DNA of 64,000 nucleotides from Methylomonas sp. 11b (lineage in GTDB: Bacteria > Pseudomonadota > Gammaproteobacteria > Methylococcales > Methylomonadaceae). This document shows, in pieces, positions 28,484 to 40,132 of the stretch. Every line of letters begins with the position of its first letter. Positions within the stretch are counted from its first letter, which is position 1. Under the pieces are notes generated by a model. The model ran no database searches. It was given only the letters and a program-made list of their open reading frames with translations, and had not been told where the DNA came from. The translations under genes were made by a program, and so were the position numbers. The stretch covers positions 2,413,741 through 2,477,740 of the forward strand of contig NZ_KI911557.1 in NCBI RefSeq assembly GCF_000515215.1, given 5' to 3'.

Positions 28484-28526
28484 AAAAGGCCGCTGTAACC
28501 GCTTTTCGCGATTACAGCGGCCTTTT
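28484..28526 (-). terminator. Rho-independent-like terminator after mreB
   Basis: A perfect 15-bp inverted repeat, AAAAGGCCGCTGTAA with TTACAGCGGCCTTTT, separated by 13 bases. It sits 22 bases after the mreB stop and ends in a short U run on the minus strand. It separates mreB from mreC, so mreC-mreD-mrdA-rodA-mltB depend on read-through or their own promoter. Confidence 0.8.
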
Positions 28527-28547
28527 AGAGATACTTCAGCTCAGCGC

Positions 28548-29627
<1,080 letters not shown>

Positions 29628-29705
29628 CTACTTTAACAATCAAGCAGGTATTTGAGCAAGATATAAAGTATCATAGTTTTACTAAGAAAACCTGGAGTTA
29701 GAAGA

Positions 29706-29993
29706 ATGTCGTTAACGGCGAATGACGTTAAAAAAATCGCTCACCTGGCAAGGCTGGGCATTGCTGAACAAGATGTCGAACACTATGCAAAAGACCTATC
29801 CGGCGTACTGGAATTAATGACCCAGATGGGCCAGTTAAACACCGACGGCGTAACGCCAATGGCGCATCCCTTGGATCAAATGCAACGTCTGCGCGAAGAT
29901 GCGGTGACAGAGACCGACCAACGCGACCATTTCCAATCCATAGCCCCGCAAACCGAAGCCGGATTGTACCTGGTTCCGAAAGTCATCGATTAA
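29706..29993 (+). CDS. gatC: Aspartyl/glutamyl-tRNA amidotransferase subunit C
   Basis: A 95-residue subunit that stabilises GatA-GatB. It shows the family pattern [11 protein letters not shown] at the start, [10 protein letters not shown] in the middle and [16 protein letters not shown] at the end. GGAG precedes the ATG. It is the first gene of gatC-gatA-uma2-gatB and is followed by gatA after 8 bases. Confidence 0.95.
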   Translation: MSLTANDVKKIAHLARLGIAEQDVEHYAKDLSGVLELMTQMGQLNTDGVTPMAHPLDQMQRLREDAVTETDQRDHFQSIAPQTEAGLYLVPKVID

Positions 29994-30001
29994 GGACGAT
30001 T

Positions 30002-31453
30002 ATGCACAAAAAAAACCTTAGCGAACTGGCAGCCGGGCTGCGCAGTAAAGAATTTTCCAGCGTTGAACTCACCCAATTCTTCTTGGACCGCATAAGCCAG
30101 CACCAAGACCTAAATGCGTTTATCACCGTTAGCGCAGAAAGCGCCTTGTTACAAGCGAGAGCCGCCGATCAACTGCTGGCCACTGGCAACGCCGGACCAC
30201 TTGCCGGCATCCCCATCGCCCAAAAAGACATTTTCTGCACGCTAGGCACTAAAACCAGCTGCGGCTCGAAAATGTTGGACAATTTTATCGCACCCTACAA
30301 CGCCACCGTTGTTGATCACTTCAACAGCGCCGGTGCGGTGATGCTGGGCAAATTGAACATGGACGAATTTGCGATGGGTTCGTCCAACGAAACCAGCTTT
30401 TACGGCCCGGTGCGCAACCCTTGGGCGACCGATTGCGTCCCCGGCGGCTCGTCCGGCGGCTCGGCGGCGGCAGTCGCGGCGCGTCTGGCGCCTGCCGTGA
30501 CAGGCACCGACACCGGCGGCTCGATTCGCCAACCGGCGGCGCTGTGCGGTATCACCGGCTTAAAACCGACATACGGCCGCGTATCGCGTTACGGCATGAT
30601 CGCCTACGCGTCCAGTCTGGACCAAGGCGGACCAATGGCCCGTAGCGCGGAAGATGCAGCCCTGTTATTACAAGTCATGGCCGGCTTCGACCCCAAAGAT
30701 TCCACCAGTGTCGATCAAGCTGTGCCCGACTACAGCGCCAGCCTGAACGATAGCCTGCAAGGCTTGAAAATCGGCCTGCCGAAACAGTTTTTCAGCGCGG
30801 AGCTCGACAGCCAAATGGCCTCTACGATTCAGGCCGCCATCGCCGAATATCAAAAGCTGGGCGCGGAAGTCAAAGAAGTGGACATGCCTAAATTGAATCT
30901 AGCGATCCCTGCCTATTACGTGATCGCCTCGGCCGAATGCTCGTCCAACCTGTCGCGCTACGACGGTGTGCGCTTTGGTTACCGCTGCCAAAATCCGGCA
31001 GACTTGACTGACCTGTACACTCGCTCGCGCGGCGAAGCCTTCGGCGCGGAAGTCAAACGCCGTATCCTGATGGGCACCTATGCGCTGTCGGCCGGCTATT
31101 ACGATGCTTACTATTTGAAAGCGCAACAAGTGCGCCGCCTGATCAGCGACGACTTCAAACGGGCTTTGAGCGAAGTCGATGTGTTGATGGGCCCGGTCAC
31201 GCCCAGTACCGCCTTCCGCATCGGCGAAAAAACCAGCGATCCGATTCGGATGTATCTGGAAGACATTTACACGATAGCCATCAACCTGGCCGGCCTGCCG
31301 GCGATGTCAATTCCGGCCGGCTGTATTGACGGCAAACCGGTTGGCCTGCATGTGATCGGCAATTATTTCAGCGAAGCCAAATTGCTGAATGTCGGCCATC
31401 GCTACCAACAAGTGACCGACTGGCACGTGCAAATACCCAAGGGCTTCGAATAA
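30002..31453 (+). CDS. gatA: Aspartyl/glutamyl-tRNA amidotransferase subunit A (amidase)
   Basis: A 483-residue amidase-signature enzyme that frees ammonia from glutamine for conversion of mischarged Glu-tRNA(Gln) or Asp-tRNA(Asn). The Ser-cisSer-Lys triad is visible: IPIAQKD (Lys near residue 76), [11 protein letters not shown] near 150 and [12 protein letters not shown] near 170. An AAGGA precedes the ATG. Normal length, no lesion seen. Confidence 0.97.
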   Translation: MHKKNLSELAAGLRSKEFSSVELTQFFLDRISQHQDLNAFITVSAESALLQARAADQLLATGNAGPLAGIPIAQKDIFCTLGTKTSCGSKMLDNFIAPYNATVVDHFNSAGAVMLGKLNMDEFAMGSSNETSFYGPVRNPWATDCVPGGSSGGSAAAVAARLAPAVTGTDTGGSIRQPAALCGITGLKPTYGRVSRYGMIAYASSLDQGGPMARSAEDAALLLQVMAGFDPKDSTSVDQAVPDYSASLNDSLQGLKIGLPKQFFSAELDSQMASTIQAAIAEYQKLGAEVKEVDMPKLNLAIPAYYVIASAECSSNLSRYDGVRFGYRCQNPADLTDLYTRSRGEAFGAEVKRRILMGTYALSAGYYDAYYLKAQQVRRLISDDFKRALSEVDVLMGPVTPSTAFRIGEKTSDPIRMYLEDIYTIAINLAGLPAMSIPAGCIDGKPVGLHVIGNYFSEAKLLNVGHRYQQVTDWHVQIPKGFE

Positions 31454-31466
31454 CACGGGAGGCAAA

Positions 31467-32069
31467 ATGGCGCCAATCACGCAATTATCGCAACTAGACC
31501 CCAACGGCATCTACAGCTACGCCGACTATTTGACTTGGCAGCTCGAAGAATCTGTCGAGCTAATCAAGGGTAAGATCATGGCGATGTCGCCCGCGCCAAA
31601 TGTCAAGCATCAAAGGATTGCGCTTAAGTTGCTGCGGCCAATTGACAACTACTTCTTGCACAAAAATTGTGAAGTCTTTATTGCCCCCTTCGACGTGAAA
31701 CTTTACGACCGCCGGAAATCGCTGCTCAAAAATGGTGAAGCGTTTAGTGTCGTGCAACCCGACCTGTGCTTGATTTGCGATAAGGACAAACTGACCGAGC
31801 AAGGCTGCGACGGCGCACCCGATTGGATCATTGAAGTGCTGTCGCCGGGCAATAGCCGCAAAGAAGTTCGCCTGAAATACGATTTATACGAAGAAAGCGG
31901 TGTCAGCGAATATTGGCTAGTGTTCCCCTACGAACAAATCGTCCAGCAATTTGTACTAGACGAGCAGGGCAAATACCAATTGCGCGGCCTGTATCCCGGC
32001 AACGAAATCGCCACCCCGCATTTATTCCCCGACCTGCAAATCGACCTGAACGACGTTTTTGCCGAATAA
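31467..32069 (+). CDS. Uma2 family (DUF820) putative endonuclease
   Basis: A 200-residue protein of the Uma2/DUF820 family, which has a PD-(D/E)XK-like fold: QPDLCLICD near residue 98 and DWIIEVLSPGNSRKE near residue 118 supply the Asp and ExK-like residues. GGGAGG precedes the ATG. The family is mostly known from cyanobacteria and is mobile; real function is unclear. It lies between gatA and gatB with short gaps (13 and 18 bases) on the same strand, so it is an insertion in an essential operon that keeps translation continuity. Confidence 0.85.
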   Translation: MAPITQLSQLDPNGIYSYADYLTWQLEESVELIKGKIMAMSPAPNVKHQRIALKLLRPIDNYFLHKNCEVFIAPFDVKLYDRRKSLLKNGEAFSVVQPDLCLICDKDKLTEQGCDGAPDWIIEVLSPGNSRKEVRLKYDLYEESGVSEYWLVFPYEQIVQQFVLDEQGKYQLRGLYPGNEIATPHLFPDLQIDLNDVFAE

Positions 32070-32087
32070 GTTTTAAAGGAACCACGA

Positions 32088-33527
32088 ATGAACTCACAAT
32101 GGGAAGCCGTTATCGGCTTGGAAATCCACACCCAACTCTCGACGAAATCCAAAATCTTCTCCGGCGCCGCCACCGCTTATGGCGCCGAGCCTAACACTCA
32201 GGCGTGTGCAGTGGATTTAGGCTTGCCCGGTGTATTGCCGGTGCTGAACAAAGACGCGGTCCGCAAGGCCGTGACCTTCGGCTTAGCCATCGACGCAGAC
32301 ATCGCTCCGCACTCGGTGTTCGCCCGCAAAAACTACTTCTACCCGGACTTGCCGAAAGGCTACCAGATCAGCCAGTTCGAGTTACCCATCGTCGGCAACG
32401 GCCATCTCGACATCGAAGTCGATGGCGTGACCAAACGTATCGGCATCACCCGCGCCCATCTGGAAGAAGACGCCGGTAAATCGCTGCACGAAGACTTTCA
32501 CGGCCTGACCGGCATAGACTTGAACCGGGCTGGCACACCGCTGTTGGAAATCGTTTCCGAGCCGGACATGCGCTCCGCCAAAGAAGCCGTGGCTTATATG
32601 CGCAAACTGCACGAACTGGTGCGCTACCTGGAAATCTGCGACGGCAATATGCAGGAAGGGTCGTTCCGCTGCGACGCCAACGTCTCGGTGCGCCCAAAAG
32701 GCCAAGCTGAATTCGGCACCCGCGCCGAAATCAAAAACATCAACTCCTTCAAGTTCGTCGAAAAAGCCATCAACCACGAAATCGAGCGACAAATCGATGT
32801 GATCGAAGGTGGCGGCAAAGTCGTTCAGGAAACCCGTTTGTACGACGCCAACAAAGACGAAACCCGTTCCATGCGCAGCAAGGAAGAAGCCAACGACTAC
32901 CGTTACTTCCCGGATCCTGATCTGTTGCCCGTGTTGATTGAAGAATCGTTAAAAAACGAAATTCGTGCCACGCTACCGGAATTGCCGGATGCCAAGAAAC
33001 AGCGTTTTATCGAACAATACGGCCAGGATGGCGAAAGCGCCGCGACCTTAACTTCATCTCGCGAACTGGCCGATTTCTACGAAACTGTTGTCAAAGCCTC
33101 CGGCGGCGAAGCCAAACTGGCTGGTAATTGGATTACCGGTGACGTTCTAGGCGCGTTGAACAAAACTGGCTTGGAAATCGGCGATTGCCCGGTAAGCTCC
33201 GAACGTCTGGCCGGCCTAATCAAACGCATTGCCGACAACACTATTTCCGGCAAAACCGCCAAACAGGTATTCGACAAACTCTGGAACGGCAACGACAGCG
33301 CCGACGAGATCATCGAGAAAGAAGGCTTGAAGCAGATCACCGACAGCGGCGCGATAGAAACGATCGTCGACAAAGTCATCGCCGCCAACCCGGTACCAGT
33401 CGAACAATACCGGGCCGGCAAGGACAAGGCTTTGATGGCCTTAGTTGGGCAAATCATGAAAGAAACCCAAGGCAAGGCCAATCCGGGCGAAGTGAACAAA
33501 ATGCTGATCGCCAAGCTGAAAAACTAA
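32088..33527 (+). CDS. gatB: Aspartyl/glutamyl-tRNA amidotransferase subunit B
   Basis: A 479-residue GatB, full length. It phosphorylates the mischarged aminoacyl-tRNA and completes amidation with ammonia from GatA. Family blocks: [12 protein letters not shown] at the start, the [15 protein letters not shown] block near residue 150, and a C-terminal YqeY-like tail ([13 protein letters not shown]). AAGGAACC precedes the ATG. Confidence 0.97.
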   Translation: MNSQWEAVIGLEIHTQLSTKSKIFSGAATAYGAEPNTQACAVDLGLPGVLPVLNKDAVRKAVTFGLAIDADIAPHSVFARKNYFYPDLPKGYQISQFELPIVGNGHLDIEVDGVTKRIGITRAHLEEDAGKSLHEDFHGLTGIDLNRAGTPLLEIVSEPDMRSAKEAVAYMRKLHELVRYLEICDGNMQEGSFRCDANVSVRPKGQAEFGTRAEIKNINSFKFVEKAINHEIERQIDVIEGGGKVVQETRLYDANKDETRSMRSKEEANDYRYFPDPDLLPVLIEESLKNEIRATLPELPDAKKQRFIEQYGQDGESAATLTSSRELADFYETVVKASGGEAKLAGNWITGDVLGALNKTGLEIGDCPVSSERLAGLIKRIADNTISGKTAKQVFDKLWNGNDSADEIIEKEGLKQITDSGAIETIVDKVIAANPVPVEQYRAGKDKALMALVGQIMKETQGKANPGEVNKMLIAKLKN

Positions 33528-33556
33528 GTTCGGCGACTCTCGGATTGCTGAATTAA

Positions 33557-33627
33557 TCGTCATCCCCGCGCAAGCGGGGGTCCAGAGTGTTGACTCTCCT
33601 GGGTTCCCGCCTGCGCGGGAACGACGA
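33557..33627. repeat. Dispersed inverted repeat, possible terminator of gatB
   Basis: Two nested hairpins within outer arms TCGTCATCCCCGCG and CGCGGGAACGACGA: CCCCGCGCAAGCGGGG and TTCCCGCCTGCGCGGGAA. This is the widespread 'GTCATTCCCGCG' type proteobacterial repeat. It lies between the convergent gatB and helicase genes and could end both transcripts. Confidence 0.65.
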
Positions 33628-33644
33628 AATCTCTGCCGAAAAGC

Positions 33645-36600
33645 CTAGGTCTTTCCGACGTTTGCGCGCGGTAAATATAGAATTTCCGGCAACACCACTT
33701 CCCAACGCTCGCATCGCAGACTCTCAGAGTCCCCCGCTGTCTTATGCCTAACCGAAATCGCCGCAACCCGTACCTTGAGGATACTGCCTTTTGGCGGGGT
33801 AAAGGCCTGTGCCATCCGAGTCACAGCCACGCCATTTAAATCGGCTAATTCCCAACCGATTTGGCGGTCGCTTCTGGCCCGCAAAATCAATTCGCTACCC
33901 ACATCCAACGCGGCAATCCCCCGGTGAATCGGCTTGTCGGCAGCGAAATAGCCGGGCCAGGACAACACGACTTGCCCCAAACCGGCCAGCCATGTGCGTT
34001 GCTCTAATTGCTGAAAACCCGCTGTATATTGCGGTTGGGTTTTGACGCAAAGCATCTCGCAATCCTTGATAAAAGCGTGCTTTCCGCCCCGCTTGGCGCA
34101 CAAAGTCAGCGTTTTGCGGGCGCGCGTCATCGCCACATAAAACAGCCGCCGCTCTTCGTCGCTGGCTTGCTGCCAGCCGCCGCCATCCAGAATCAGGACA
34201 TGATCGAACTCCAAACCCTTGGCTCGATGCGCTGTCAATAACAGCAGCGGCGCATGCCGGCTATCGTTTTCCCCGGACTGGCTGCCGGAACCGAATTCGT
34301 AGAGTGCATCGACAAGGTTGCTGACCACCTGCTGGCAACCCGGCGCGGCGACCTCGGCGGCGATGATGAATTGCGCCAGCATGGCTAGATAAGGATGTTC
34401 GATCAGCTCATTCACATTTTGCCGATAGCGGCGTTTGAACCAGCGCGACAACGATCCCCAACGCAGCAACACCCTTGGTTTGCGGGCCGTTCGCCTTTGC
34501 TTATTCAACAGGGCCAGCAAACTATGGCCTTCCCTAGTGGCATGCAAATTCAGCAAATAATCGTCGCGCATCAGCCTTACCGGAATGCCTCGCAACCGAC
34601 ACAATTCTGCCAGCGGCTCCAGCGTGTCCCAATGTCTAGCAATCACCGCAAAGCGGCCCCAGTGGCTGGTTTCCCCCAAATTCGCCAGCCTGTTCAGCCG
34701 CACTAACTCGCCCAACGCTACCTCGACTTCGCCGTGCAGCAGCGCCGGGGTTTCCAGAATATGTACGCGGCCTTGAGTCAAACTATCCAGCTCGGCAAAC
34801 TCTCCGCCCTCCGCTGCCTCGCGGCGCGCGTAGTTAATTTGGATGGCCTGCTTAATTTTCATCCGCTCCCGCACCGGCGCAATTACCCGGTTCGCGCAAT
34901 AGATGATCTGTGCCGTGGAGCGGTAATTTTCGATTAGGTAGTAGGTTTTTGCCTGATAGTCCACGGCAAACTGTTTGATGAAACGCACATTCGCGCCGCC
35001 AAAAGCATAGATGTTTTGATCATCGTCACCCACCGCCAACAAGGACAATTTATCGTCCTCGCTATTGATGGCTCTACCGGCCAGCGCGCTGATTAGCTCG
35101 TAATGCTCGGCGTTGATGTCCTGATATTCGTCAACCAATAAATAACGCAAACCGGACAGCAAGCGGTCACGTTGGATGCCCGGCCCAAGTTCGTCGCCCT
35201 GCTCCGCTTGTTTTAACAGCGCGGTGGCGTTTTTGATCACCGCTGAAAAATCAACGCTCTCACCATGTTCGGCAGCCACCGCATAACTGGTGCCGGTCAA
35301 GCGCATTGCCAAACCGTGCAAGGTTTGCACGGTGACGCCGGCGGCATCGGCACCAATCAAAGCCCACAAGCGTTTGCGAATTTCAAGCGCCGCTGAACGG
35401 TTATAACTCAGCACCATGATGTCTTCCGGCAACACCATACATTCGCGCAGTAACCAGGCCACCCGATGCACAATCACCTTGGTCTTGCCGGAACCGGGGC
35501 CGGCCAGCACCAATTGGCTGCCTTCCGGCGGTGCGGCGACGATGGCTTGCTGCTCGGGACTTTGCAGATCGGTGAGGATGCGCCGATGCGCGGCTTCGGT
35601 GGTGGCCATTTCCAGAATATCCTGGCGGCCGGCAAAATAGCGGCGCACGAATTCGGGTCTGTCCATGGCAAAGTAATCGACGATAAACGCCATCGCCGCC
35701 TGAATCTTGCCCAGCGCCAGCCGGGCGTATTCCGCCATCACATGCACCTGGATGATCTTGTCCTTGTAATGCAAAGCCAGCTCGGCATAATCGGATTTTT
35801 TAAATTGCCGACGCCGGGCTTCGGCATTGAGTTGGATACTCATCGCCGCCCGAAATACTGCCTTGCCGCGCGCCAGATGCAACACCTCGTTGCTGTCCAA
35901 ATAGATTAGCGCTGCTGCCAAAGCCACCTGCCAATCGCGCACCTCCAGATCCTGCAAGGTCAGATCGGCTTGCAAAGCCGCTTCCAAATCGCCTTGTTTG
36001 CAGGTAACCAGCAGATTATTGCCTTGACGTTGCGCCAGAAAGAAATTCAGCAAGGCCTGAGCCAGCCGCATGCGTTTATGCCGAATCAGGTCGATGTCCT
36101 GCCAGCTGCGCAGCAATTTAAGATAGCGATTATCCTGACCGGCCGGACGCAACGCGAAAAAACCACGCTGGCTGCTACTGTCGCCAAAGGCTTCGGCAAA
36201 CGATTTCATCAAGCGAGTCAATTTGTCCGGCGTCAGTTCCACGCCGGCATCGCGGCGCAAGGTATCGCACAGCCGCCGCACATTCAAAATCTGCCACTGC
36301 TCCCTATCCGCATCCGGCGCCGCCTCGCGCAGACTGGCAATCAATGTATCTTCCAGCTTACGCAAGTCTGCCAGCCGTTCTGCCGTGTCGGGATCGCGGT
36401 AAAGGGTCACACCGATTTCGGTATCGTTGGACACCAGTTTAAAGCGGTCCAACTCGCGTAGCATGCTCTGCACTTCGTGAGAGTTGCGGCCGGTAGCCAG
36501 CATCAGGTCGTCGGTACTAATGCCTTCGTCGTCTTCGCTGTAAAACAACTGCGACAACAGCGCCATGTACGGCTCAATGTTCGTATTCGGCCCCAGCGTC

Positions 36601-38807
36601 TTCTGCAGCAAAACTTGGGCTTCTTCAAGACTAGCCACTTGCAAGCTACCAGGGAACACCCGCGTATGATTTTCCTCGCGCTCCAGCAAGCGCGCCTCTT
36701 CCAGCCAGGCCACGGCGATGCGGACTTTGGTGTCGGCATCGGCGGCGTCGGGATCGATGCCGTGCTTGTCCGGAATTTCCAGCAATATTTCGCCGCTAGT
36801 GACCACCACCGAACCTTCGCTGCGGTCTTTGCGCTCGATGCTGCGCAGCGCTTTTAAAATCGCGGAAATATCGTGTTGCGTCAGCTTGGAATTACGCAGC
36901 AAGCGAAACTGCACATCCAGGTCGGCATCGTCATACAGCAACACACAACGCGCAGGATCTTGATCACGACCGGCCCGACCCGCTTCCTGCAAATAGTTTT
37001 CCAGCGAGCCCGGCGTATCCAAATGAATCACCAAACGCACGTCGGCCTTATCCACGCCCATACCAAAGGCATTGGTGGCGGCGATCACCCGTAGTTCGCC
37101 AGCAATGAAGTCTTCCTGCACTTGGCGTTTTTGCTCGGGCTGCATGCCGCCGTGGAAATAACCGCAATCCAGGCCAGCCTGTTTCAAAAATTCCGCCATT
37201 TCCTCCACGGTCTTCTGCCGCGCGCAGAACACGATAGCCCCGCCCTCATCGCGCAAGCTTTGCTCCAGCAAGCGCAGCACTTCCGGGTATTTAGCTTGGG
37301 CGGGCACTGCATGCACTTCGTACAGCAGGTTTTCGCGGTTGACGCCGCCGGTCAAACACACAAGCGTAATCCCCAAGCGCTTGCGAAAATGCTCCACAAT
37401 GTCTTGCACCACGTCCGGCTTGGCGGTGGCGGTAAAGCAAAACACCGGCGACGGCTTGTCCTTTTGCCGGGTCTTGATAAAGCGCGACACGTATAAATAA
37501 TCAGGTCGGAAATCATGCCCCCATTTGGATAAACAATGCGCCTCGTCGAACACCCAGGCCCCGATTTCCCGATGTTGCAAAGCCTTGGCAAATGCGCGGC
37601 TGCGAAATTGTTCCGGCGCGACAAAGATCAAACCCAAATCGCCCAAGCGCAACTTATCCAGCATCACCTGCCGTTCCAGCGGATTCAGCAGACTGTTGAT
37701 GTAGCCGGCACAGGTGATGCCGCGCGCTTCCAGGTTATCGACCTGGTCCTTCATCAAGGATTGCAGCGGCGAGATAATCACCGTCAGGCTGCCGTTGCGA
37801 TAAAAACGCGCCAGCGCCGGCAATTGATAACACAAGGATTTGCCGCCACCAGTTGGCAGAATCGCCAGGGTCGGCGTGCCGGCAAAGCCGTGTTCGACGA
37901 TGACTTGCTGTAAGGACCGACCATCCTCGGTAGTCGGCATCGGCCGGAACTGGGTGATGCCAGGAAAATAACGAGGCAACAATTGCGACAGATCATGCTG
38001 CTCCCGACACCAGTCGCACTCGGCATCACCACAAGGCACATCGCGCAAGATCGCGATTAACTCCCGCGTTTTCGGGAAGGACAAACTCACCCAAGGCGGC
38101 AGCACGGAATTGCCACCCGCCACCCGCAGCCAGGCCAACACATAAGCCAAAGACTTATGCCAAGCAGGATCAGGCAAATAGTGATGAACGATTTTTTGCT
38201 GCCCGGCGCGGCACCCCTTACCCTCGGTAGCGCGTTGCCAGGCTGCTTGGGCATCAGGCAAGGAAGGCCGCAACGCGGCGCGCAAGCTGGCAAAAAAATT
38301 CGCCACGCCCTTACCGTTTTCCGGAGCCAATAAAAAATGCAGACACAGCGCTTCGTCAGGATGCTCGGCCACCCGCTGCCGCAAGGCCTCGGCCTGATCC
38401 AGAAACAGCTCGTAAGCCAGTTCCGCGTCCCGAACCGGATCGTTGCGAGTCGTGGTACAGAGTTTGTAGTCCTTCACCAAGCGGTGATAGGGATTTTGCG
38501 GAAAAGCCACCGGCGACAGTTCCAGCGTATCGACCAAGGGCAAACGATGCAGCGCCAAATCCGGATGCAATACCGATAGAGCAGGTTGATCGAAGGCAAT
38601 CACGTTATGCCCCAACACAAACGCCGCGCCTTCGCTGATCTGATCCAGCTTTTGCCGCAAGTCGGCAGCTTTACCTGATAAGCGCAAGCGGGCATCGGTG
38701 TCCGGGCGATACGCACCAATCTCCCGCAGCTTTAAGCTATCCTGCCTCGCGGTTTCTATGTCTATGCAAAGGCACTTGGCTCGAATTCTGTCGGGTGGTT
38801 GAGCCAT
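33645..38807 (-). CDS. Exonuclease-RecQ-UvrD fusion helicase
   Basis: A 1720-residue protein with three catalytic units. Residues about 10-170: DnaQ-like exonuclease core (CIDIETA with Asp16/Glu18, LGHNVIAFD near 66-73, RDAELAYELF near 126). Residues about 300-690: RecQ-type SF2 helicase (LPTGGGKSLCYQLPA near 317-331, FDEAHCLSKWGHDFRPDY near 425, QEAGRAGRD near 610), with a Cys cluster at about 259-267 just before. Residues about 1095-1600: SF1 UvrD-like helicase (LAGPGSGKTKV near 1100, VDEYQDINAEHY near 1229, GDDDQNIYAFGGAN near 1257, FYVAMTRARKTL near 1560). It should unwind and trim DNA in repair, recombination or defence; the exact role is unknown. Confidence 0.87.
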   Translation of the reverse strand: MAQPPDRIRAKCLCIDIETARQDSLKLREIGAYRPDTDARLRLSGKAADLRQKLDQISEGAAFVLGHNVIAFDQPALSVLHPDLALHRLPLVDTLELSPVAFPQNPYHRLVKDYKLCTTTRNDPVRDAELAYELFLDQAEALRQRVAEHPDEALCLHFLLAPENGKGVANFFASLRAALRPSLPDAQAAWQRATEGKGCRAGQQKIVHHYLPDPAWHKSLAYVLAWLRVAGGNSVLPPWVSLSFPKTRELIAILRDVPCGDAECDWCREQHDLSQLLPRYFPGITQFRPMPTTEDGRSLQQVIVEHGFAGTPTLAILPTGGGKSLCYQLPALARFYRNGSLTVIISPLQSLMKDQVDNLEARGITCAGYINSLLNPLERQVMLDKLRLGDLGLIFVAPEQFRSRAFAKALQHREIGAWVFDEAHCLSKWGHDFRPDYLYVSRFIKTRQKDKPSPVFCFTATAKPDVVQDIVEHFRKRLGITLVCLTGGVNRENLLYEVHAVPAQAKYPEVLRLLEQSLRDEGGAIVFCARQKTVEEMAEFLKQAGLDCGYFHGGMQPEQKRQVQEDFIAGELRVIAATNAFGMGVDKADVRLVIHLDTPGSLENYLQEAGRAGRDQDPARCVLLYDDADLDVQFRLLRNSKLTQHDISAILKALRSIERKDRSEGSVVVTSGEILLEIPDKHGIDPDAADADTKVRIAVAWLEEARLLEREENHTRVFPGSLQVASLEEAQVLLQKTLGPNTNIEPYMALLSQLFYSEDDEGISTDDLMLATGRNSHEVQSMLRELDRFKLVSNDTEIGVTLYRDPDTAERLADLRKLEDTLIASLREAAPDADREQWQILNVRRLCDTLRRDAGVELTPDKLTRLMKSFAEAFGDSSSQRGFFALRPAGQDNRYLKLLRSWQDIDLIRHKRMRLAQALLNFFLAQRQGNNLLVTCKQGDLEAALQADLTLQDLEVRDWQVALAAALIYLDSNEVLHLARGKAVFRAAMSIQLNAEARRRQFKKSDYAELALHYKDKIIQVHVMAEYARLALGKIQAAMAFIVDYFAMDRPEFVRRYFAGRQDILEMATTEAAHRRILTDLQSPEQQAIVAAPPEGSQLVLAGPGSGKTKVIVHRVAWLLRECMVLPEDIMVLSYNRSAALEIRKRLWALIGADAAGVTVQTLHGLAMRLTGTSYAVAAEHGESVDFSAVIKNATALLKQAEQGDELGPGIQRDRLLSGLRYLLVDEYQDINAEHYELISALAGRAINSEDDKLSLLAVGDDDQNIYAFGGANVRFIKQFAVDYQAKTYYLIENYRSTAQIIYCANRVIAPVRERMKIKQAIQINYARREAAEGGEFAELDSLTQGRVHILETPALLHGEVEVALGELVRLNRLANLGETSHWGRFAVIARHWDTLEPLAELCRLRGIPVRLMRDDYLLNLHATREGHSLLALLNKQRRTARKPRVLLRWGSLSRWFKRRYRQNVNELIEHPYLAMLAQFIIAAEVAAPGCQQVVSNLVDALYEFGSGSQSGENDSRHAPLLLLTAHRAKGLEFDHVLILDGGGWQQASDEERRLFYVAMTRARKTLTLCAKRGGKHAFIKDCEMLCVKTQPQYTAGFQQLEQRTWLAGLGQVVLSWPGYFAADKPIHRGIAALDVGSELILRARSDRQIGWELADLNGVAVTRMAQAFTPPKGSILKVRVAAISVRHKTAGDSESLRCERWEVVLPEILYLPRANVGKT

Positions 38808-39129
38808 TGTGTCGAGGAATGTGGATGGACTTAGATGTTTAGGTTAGCGACGACTGATAATTGCTTAGTGCTATTCGGCCAACCCGCTATACGAAACTAT
38901 TGGGCCGGAGGAAGCGGGCATTAACCATAGCGCAACAAACGGGTCTTGCCTAGCTTAGCTTAGCCAATCGCGCTGACATCCTGACTTTCCGGAATTATTC
39001 CCTAAAAAAGTGGGCGTAGACTGTTTAATGTAATCAAACAAAGTTGAAATGATGTCTCTCATTGTAGTACTACAGCATCCCTCAAAATTAAATTGCCTCC
39101 ATCGAAAGCGTGATTTTTGGTCTCGCTGA
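38808..39129. other. Intergenic region without recognised features
   Basis: Upstream region of the helicase gene and downstream of the NIT-like gene. No gene, RNA or clear repeat was seen. Confidence 0.5.
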
Positions 39130-40110
39130 TTAAGAAACCCCATGCTTCAATACCAACGAAGCCAGTAAAAAAACCAAGCTTACCAACACGATAGCGAAAG
39201 ACTGATTGCTACTACGTCTGGCACTTGCCAGTTGGTTTTGCAAGGCATGGCTTGTAATCACTTCGCCCTGATCGTAAAGAGCAAAAATACTGTTCAATGT
39301 CCCCGTGGCGGTGTCAAAGAAGGCCACCGGATCGATCGCCGGCTTATCCACAGTCAGCAATTTTTGTTCGATATGGCCAATTAAACTGGTAATGTGCACA
39401 TGAACCGCAGCCGAAGACTGCTGAAAGCGGTTATCGGCAACCATGGATATATCGGTGTTGCCCATGCCGGCTTCAACCCGTTCGATGGCCTGACGGATAC
39501 GCGTAATCAGAAAACCCAGCTTGATCCTATCAGTGATCCGACAGCGGCCAGCCGCGGCCACGCCGGTGCCGATAGCGCGTGCCTGACCTATCGCCTCCGC
39601 GGTATCCGGCAATAGATGCCATAGAATTTCTATAAAGCTGAACGGACAAATACTTTCCTGATGTAATTGGCTATGCTCCGCTATATCTCTTATCAAATTG
39701 AGAATAGTACCGGCCAATACACAGTGCCGTTCGAAACTTACTTCCTTGGTCAGATGCAATGCGGAAGGGTGTAGTTGCTTCCAGGCATCGCGAATGTCAA
39801 CGAACGACTGACACGATTCCGGCGACCGCTTGAACTGCCCAGAGAGTTGATCGAGCTGCCGATCAATGTCGGATTGCAAGACCGTGATTTTGTATTTAAA
39901 GCTCAGATCGCCGTTCAAATAAGCGCTCACCATGCCGCGATGTTGTTGTATCTGCGTCAATAGGTTTTTCAAAGCGCCGGTGATTTCCAGACTATGCAAT
40001 TGCCCACGTAGATGGTCAAGGCGCGTCTGGCGATTTTTGTAGCACATAAATGCAGCAGCACTGGCGATCACCGCCGCCAATAAAAACAATACAGAAACGT
40101 AATCGGGCAC
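39130..40110 (-). CDS. NIT-like sensory protein, membrane bound
   Basis: A 326-residue protein with membrane segments at both ends (about residues 4-22 and 300-318) and a helical domain between them that looks like the nitrate/nitrite-sensing (NIT) module: paired long helices with LTQIQQHRGMVSAYLNGD near residue 55, similar to the QKERG-type NIT motif. No output domain (HAMP, kinase, MA) is present. It follows the chemoreceptor gene by 22 bases on the same strand, so it may act as a detached sensor subunit for it. Ligand not provable from sequence; the NIT call is by pattern only. Confidence 0.6.
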   Translation of the reverse strand: MPDYVSVLFLLAAVIASAAAFMCYKNRQTRLDHLRGQLHSLEITGALKNLLTQIQQHRGMVSAYLNGDLSFKYKITVLQSDIDRQLDQLSGQFKRSPESCQSFVDIRDAWKQLHPSALHLTKEVSFERHCVLAGTILNLIRDIAEHSQLHQESICPFSFIEILWHLLPDTAEAIGQARAIGTGVAAAGRCRITDRIKLGFLITRIRQAIERVEAGMGNTDISMVADNRFQQSSAAVHVHITSLIGHIEQKLLTVDKPAIDPVAFFDTATGTLNSIFALYDQGEVITSHALQNQLASARRSSNQSFAIVLVSLVFLLASLVLKHGVS

Positions 40111-40132
40111 GTCTAATTCCCCTTTAAATTGG

